This document shows, piece after piece, positions 4,521-6,557 of a stretch of 6,557 nucleotides of DNA. Source of the DNA: Thermoanaerobaculia bacterium. GTDB lineage: Bacteria > Acidobacteriota > Thermoanaerobaculia > Multivoradales > JAHEKO01. The position numbers were made by a program, and so were the translations under genes. The stretch is taken from positions 1 through 6,557 of the forward strand of contig JARFQS010000110.1 of NCBI GenBank assembly GCA_029287645.1. Direction: 5' to 3'. Each line of letters starts with the position of its first letter. Position 1 is the stretch's first letter. The notes under the pieces were generated by a model. It had not been told where the DNA came from. It saw only the letters and a program-made list of their open reading frames with translations, and did no database searches.

Positions 4521-5945
4521 ATGGCCAATCGACCCCCCCAGAATCCCCTCTTCGAACGCTACTCGTCCCAGGAGATGGCCGACATCTTCTCGGCCTCCCA
4601 TCGCTACCTGTGCTGGCGGCGATTATGGATCGCTCTGGCCGCCTGCCAGCGCGAGTTGGGGCTCTCGATCACCCAGGAGCAGCTCGATGATCTGGAACGT
4701 GTGGCAGCCGACCTGGACCTGGACAGGGTCGCCGAGATCGAGCGTCAGACCCGCCACGACGTCGTCGCGCACCTCCGGCACTTCGCCGAGCAGGCCGGAG
4801 ACGCGGGCAGCATCCTCCACCTCGGAGCCACCAGTGCCTTCGTCACCGACAACACCGATGCTCTGTTGAACCGCGAGGCTCTGGAGCTCACGAGGAGTCG
4901 TCTCGCCACGGTGATCCGCGAGCTGGCCTCGTTCGCTCGAGGCACTCGCTCGATCCCGACCCTCGCCTTCACTCACCTGCAGCCCGCCCAGCTGACCACA
5001 GTCGGCAAACGCGCCTGCATCTGGTTGCAGGACTTCCTCATGGACCTGGAGCGCGTGACGTCGATCCTGGAGACCTTCCGCTGCCGAGGCGTCAAAGGCA
5101 CAACGGGAACGCAAGCCAGCTATCTGACGCTGTTCGACGGGGATCATTCGAAGGTTCGGGAGCTCGACAGGCTCTTCGCCGAGAAGCTCGGCTTCGCCGG
5201 CAGCTTTCCAGTGACGGGTCAGACCTATCCACGCAAGCTCGATTCGCAGGTCCTCGCGGCCCTGACAGGCGTCGGGGAGTCCTGCCACAAGCTGGGTACC
5301 GACCTGCGCCTCCTGCAGGGCATGGGCGAGCTCTCCGAGCCCTTCGATGCAACGCAAGTCGGCTCTTCCGCCATGGCCTACAAACGCAACCCGATTCGGG
5401 CCGAGCGCATGTGCGCCCTGGCGAGAAGGCTGATGATCGACGGCCTGAACGGACCCATCAACTCCGCCACCCAGTGGCTGGAACGCAGCCTGGACGACTC
5501 CGCCAACCGGCGACTGGTGATCCCGGACGCTTTTCTGTTGAGCGATGCCATCCTCACCCTGGCGGCCGGCATGGTCGGCCGACTGAACGTTCGAGAGGAT
5601 CGCATCAAGTTCCATGTGGCTCGCGAGCTTCCGTTCATGGCCACCGAGAGCCTCCTCATGATCGCCACGGTCCGTGGCGGCGACCGTCAAGAGCTCCACG
5701 AGCTGCTGCGCAAGCACAGCATGGCGGCGCACGAAGCGGTCTCTCGGGGTGAGGACAACCCTCTCATCGATCTCGTTCTGGCCGACCCGGACTTCCGTTT
5801 GGATCGGCAGGAAGTCGAAGCCAGCCTCGACCCGACGCGCTTCATTGGCCGTTCGGCGGAACAGGTAGCCGAGTTTCTCGACGAGTTCGTGGAGCCGGCC
5901 CTGGCCGATATCGAAGCGGCTGCGGTCGAGGAGCCCAGGGTATAG
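4521..5945 (+). CDS. purB: Adenylosuccinate lyase, long (ADSL-like) form
   Basis: PurB acts twice in purine synthesis, releasing fumarate from SAICAR to give AICAR and from adenylosuccinate to give AMP. The product is 474 aa, longer than the common bacterial form (about 430) and close to animal ADSL (about 484). Seen are RYSSQEMADIFS (13-24), RHDVVAH (78-84, with His79), HLGATSAFVTDNTD (100-113), the catalytic His152 in FTHLQPAQLTTVGKR (150-164), RGVKGTTGTQAS (189-200), the superfamily signature GSSAMAYKRNP (281-291, serine general base in the flexible loop), LDDSANRR, and ELPFMATE. The stretches THLQPAQLTTVGKR and RGVKGTTGTQAS match, as I recall them, human ADSL nearly residue for residue. 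There is no clear Shine-Dalgarno before ATG 4521. It is divergent from argF, and rlpA follows 2 bp after the stop. Confidence 0.96.
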   Translation: MANRPPQNPLFERYSSQEMADIFSASHRYLCWRRLWIALAACQRELGLSITQEQLDDLERVAADLDLDRVAEIERQTRHDVVAHLRHFAEQAGDAGSILHLGATSAFVTDNTDALLNREALELTRSRLATVIRELASFARGTRSIPTLAFTHLQPAQLTTVGKRACIWLQDFLMDLERVTSILETFRCRGVKGTTGTQASYLTLFDGDHSKVRELDRLFAEKLGFAGSFPVTGQTYPRKLDSQVLAALTGVGESCHKLGTDLRLLQGMGELSEPFDATQVGSSAMAYKRNPIRAERMCALARRLMIDGLNGPINSATQWLERSLDDSANRRLVIPDAFLLSDAILTLAAGMVGRLNVREDRIKFHVARELPFMATESLLMIATVRGGDRQELHELLRKHSMAAHEAVSRGEDNPLIDLVLADPDFRLDRQEVEASLDPTRFIGRSAEQVAEFLDEFVEPALADIEAAAVEEPRV

Positions 5946-5947
5946 CG

Positions 5948-6557
5948 GTGGCTCCCACCAAGCTCGGCCGCATCGACCGAATTTTCCAGCTTCTGGTCGT
6001 ACTCTCACTTCTCTACAGCTTGTCCTGCGCCACCGGTAGGAGGGCTCAGGACGGGCAGGTCGGATTCACCGAGCGAGGTCTCGCATCCTGGTACGGCCCC
6101 GGCTTCCACGGCCGGTCCACGGCCAGCGGTGAGACCTACGACATGTACGATCACACAGCGGCCCACAAGACGCTTCCGCTCGGCACCGTAGTGGAGGTGC
6201 GAAATCGGGACAACGGGAAGCGGACCCAGGTTCGGATCAACGACAGGGGCCCTTTTGTCCGTGGTCGGATCATCGACCTGTCGTACTCCGCGGCCAGGGA
6301 TTTGGACATGCTGGGTCCGGGCACGGCCCCGATCGAGCTGAGAGTCCTGCAGACCGCCGAGCTGGCGCCACAGCCCGGCGGCTATTGGCTGCAGGTGGGC
6401 GCATTCCAGGAGAAGGCCCACGCCAAGGATCTGCGCCGAGAGATCTCCTCCCAGCAGCCCAAGGTCCAGATCCAAACGCATGGTAGCTGGTACCGCGTCG
6501 TAGTAGGGCCCTTCAAGAACCGCAAGAAAGCGGAGCAAGCCGAGCGCCAGCTCCGTC
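5948..6557 (+). CDS. rlpA: RlpA-like septal ring protein with DPBB and SPOR domains, 3' end cut off
   Basis: RlpA proteins are envelope proteins that bind, and in some species cleave, peptidoglycan strands lacking stem peptides at the division septum. The first 203 residues are visible. Residues 1-27 form a signal sequence (positive K5, R8, R11, then a hydrophobic stretch) ending SLSC, with Cys27 a likely lipidation site although the lipobox is imperfect (Tyr at -4, Ser at -3). The double-psi beta-barrel domain spans ~43-135: ASWYGPGFHGR (46-56), TASGE, TAAHKTLPLGT (70-80), RINDRGPFVRGRIIDLSYSAA (two adjoining motifs). Glu62, His73 and Asp99 have the spacing I recall for the catalytic residues of P. 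aeruginosa RlpA. A SPOR domain starts near Gly144 (GGYWLQVGAF) and continues through WYRVVVGPF (181-189). The GTG start is 2 bp after the purB stop, with AGGG at 5937-5940, 7 nt upstream. Confidence 0.9.
   Translation, partial: MAPTKLGRIDRIFQLLVVLSLLYSLSCATGRRAQDGQVGFTERGLASWYGPGFHGRSTASGETYDMYDHTAAHKTLPLGTVVEVRNRDNGKRTQVRINDRGPFVRGRIIDLSYSAARDLDMLGPGTAPIELRVLQTAELAPQPGGYWLQVGAFQEKAHAKDLRREISSQQPKVQIQTHGSWYRVVVGPFKNRKKAEQAERQLR

Noticed and set aside
4623..6008. Long open frame on the minus strand (461 codons) opposite purB
   Set aside because: It mirrors purB codon structure in GC-rich DNA. The translation has no recognisable motif, while the plus strand encodes an unmistakable PurB.
1..6557. 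Search for mobile elements, CRISPR repeats, tRNA/rRNA genes, phage or defence genes, riboswitches
   Set aside because: No direct repeats, transposase-like proteins, tRNA-like folds or known riboswitch cores were recognised by eye; nearly all of the window is accounted for by housekeeping genes.

Overview
This is a GC-rich bacterial chromosomal segment (about 60-65% GC by eye) made almost entirely of conserved housekeeping genes. A RlpA-type signal-peptide/DPBB/SPOR protein points to a Gram-negative cell envelope, and UbiE/MenG points to a respiratory quinone pathway. The protein details (a FolD with an internal insertion, a long PurB resembling animal ADSL, an ITPA-like nucleotide pyrophosphatase) would fit a deep-branching diderm lineage such as Acidobacteriota or a deltaproteobacterial-type group. 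That placement is inference and I cannot fix the taxon from this window.

Layout: (1) 1-584, minus strand: the ribosomal protein operon rplM-rpsI, with only the first codons of rpsI inside the window and a near-perfect sigma70-type promoter (TTGACA-17-TAATAT) driving it. (2) 672-3499, plus strand: a tight four-gene cluster, ubiE/menG - folD - coaE - ITPase (XTP/dITP pyrophosphatase), joined by ATGA overlaps or a 7-bp gap, so very probably one transcript. (3) 3496-4425, minus strand: argF, convergent with the ITPase gene and sharing with it a CTAG in which both stop codons lie. (4) 4426-4520: a 95-bp divergent intergenic region with an 8-bp inverted repeat that contains matching -10-like boxes for argF and purB. 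(5) 4521-6557, plus strand: purB followed after 2 bp by an rlpA-like envelope gene cut by the window edge.

The genes serve central functions: translation (L13, S9), quinone methylation, one-carbon folate metabolism, coenzyme A completion, nucleotide-pool cleaning, arginine synthesis, purine synthesis, and peptidoglycan remodelling at the septum. No mobile elements, CRISPR arrays, tRNA or rRNA genes, phage genes or defence genes were seen, and I do not see an undescribed system here. The points worth a second look are at the level of regulation and residues: the symmetric argF/purB promoter region, the structured rplM leader, a D-to-E change at the presumed catalytic acid of the ITPase, and the eukaryote-like PurB.
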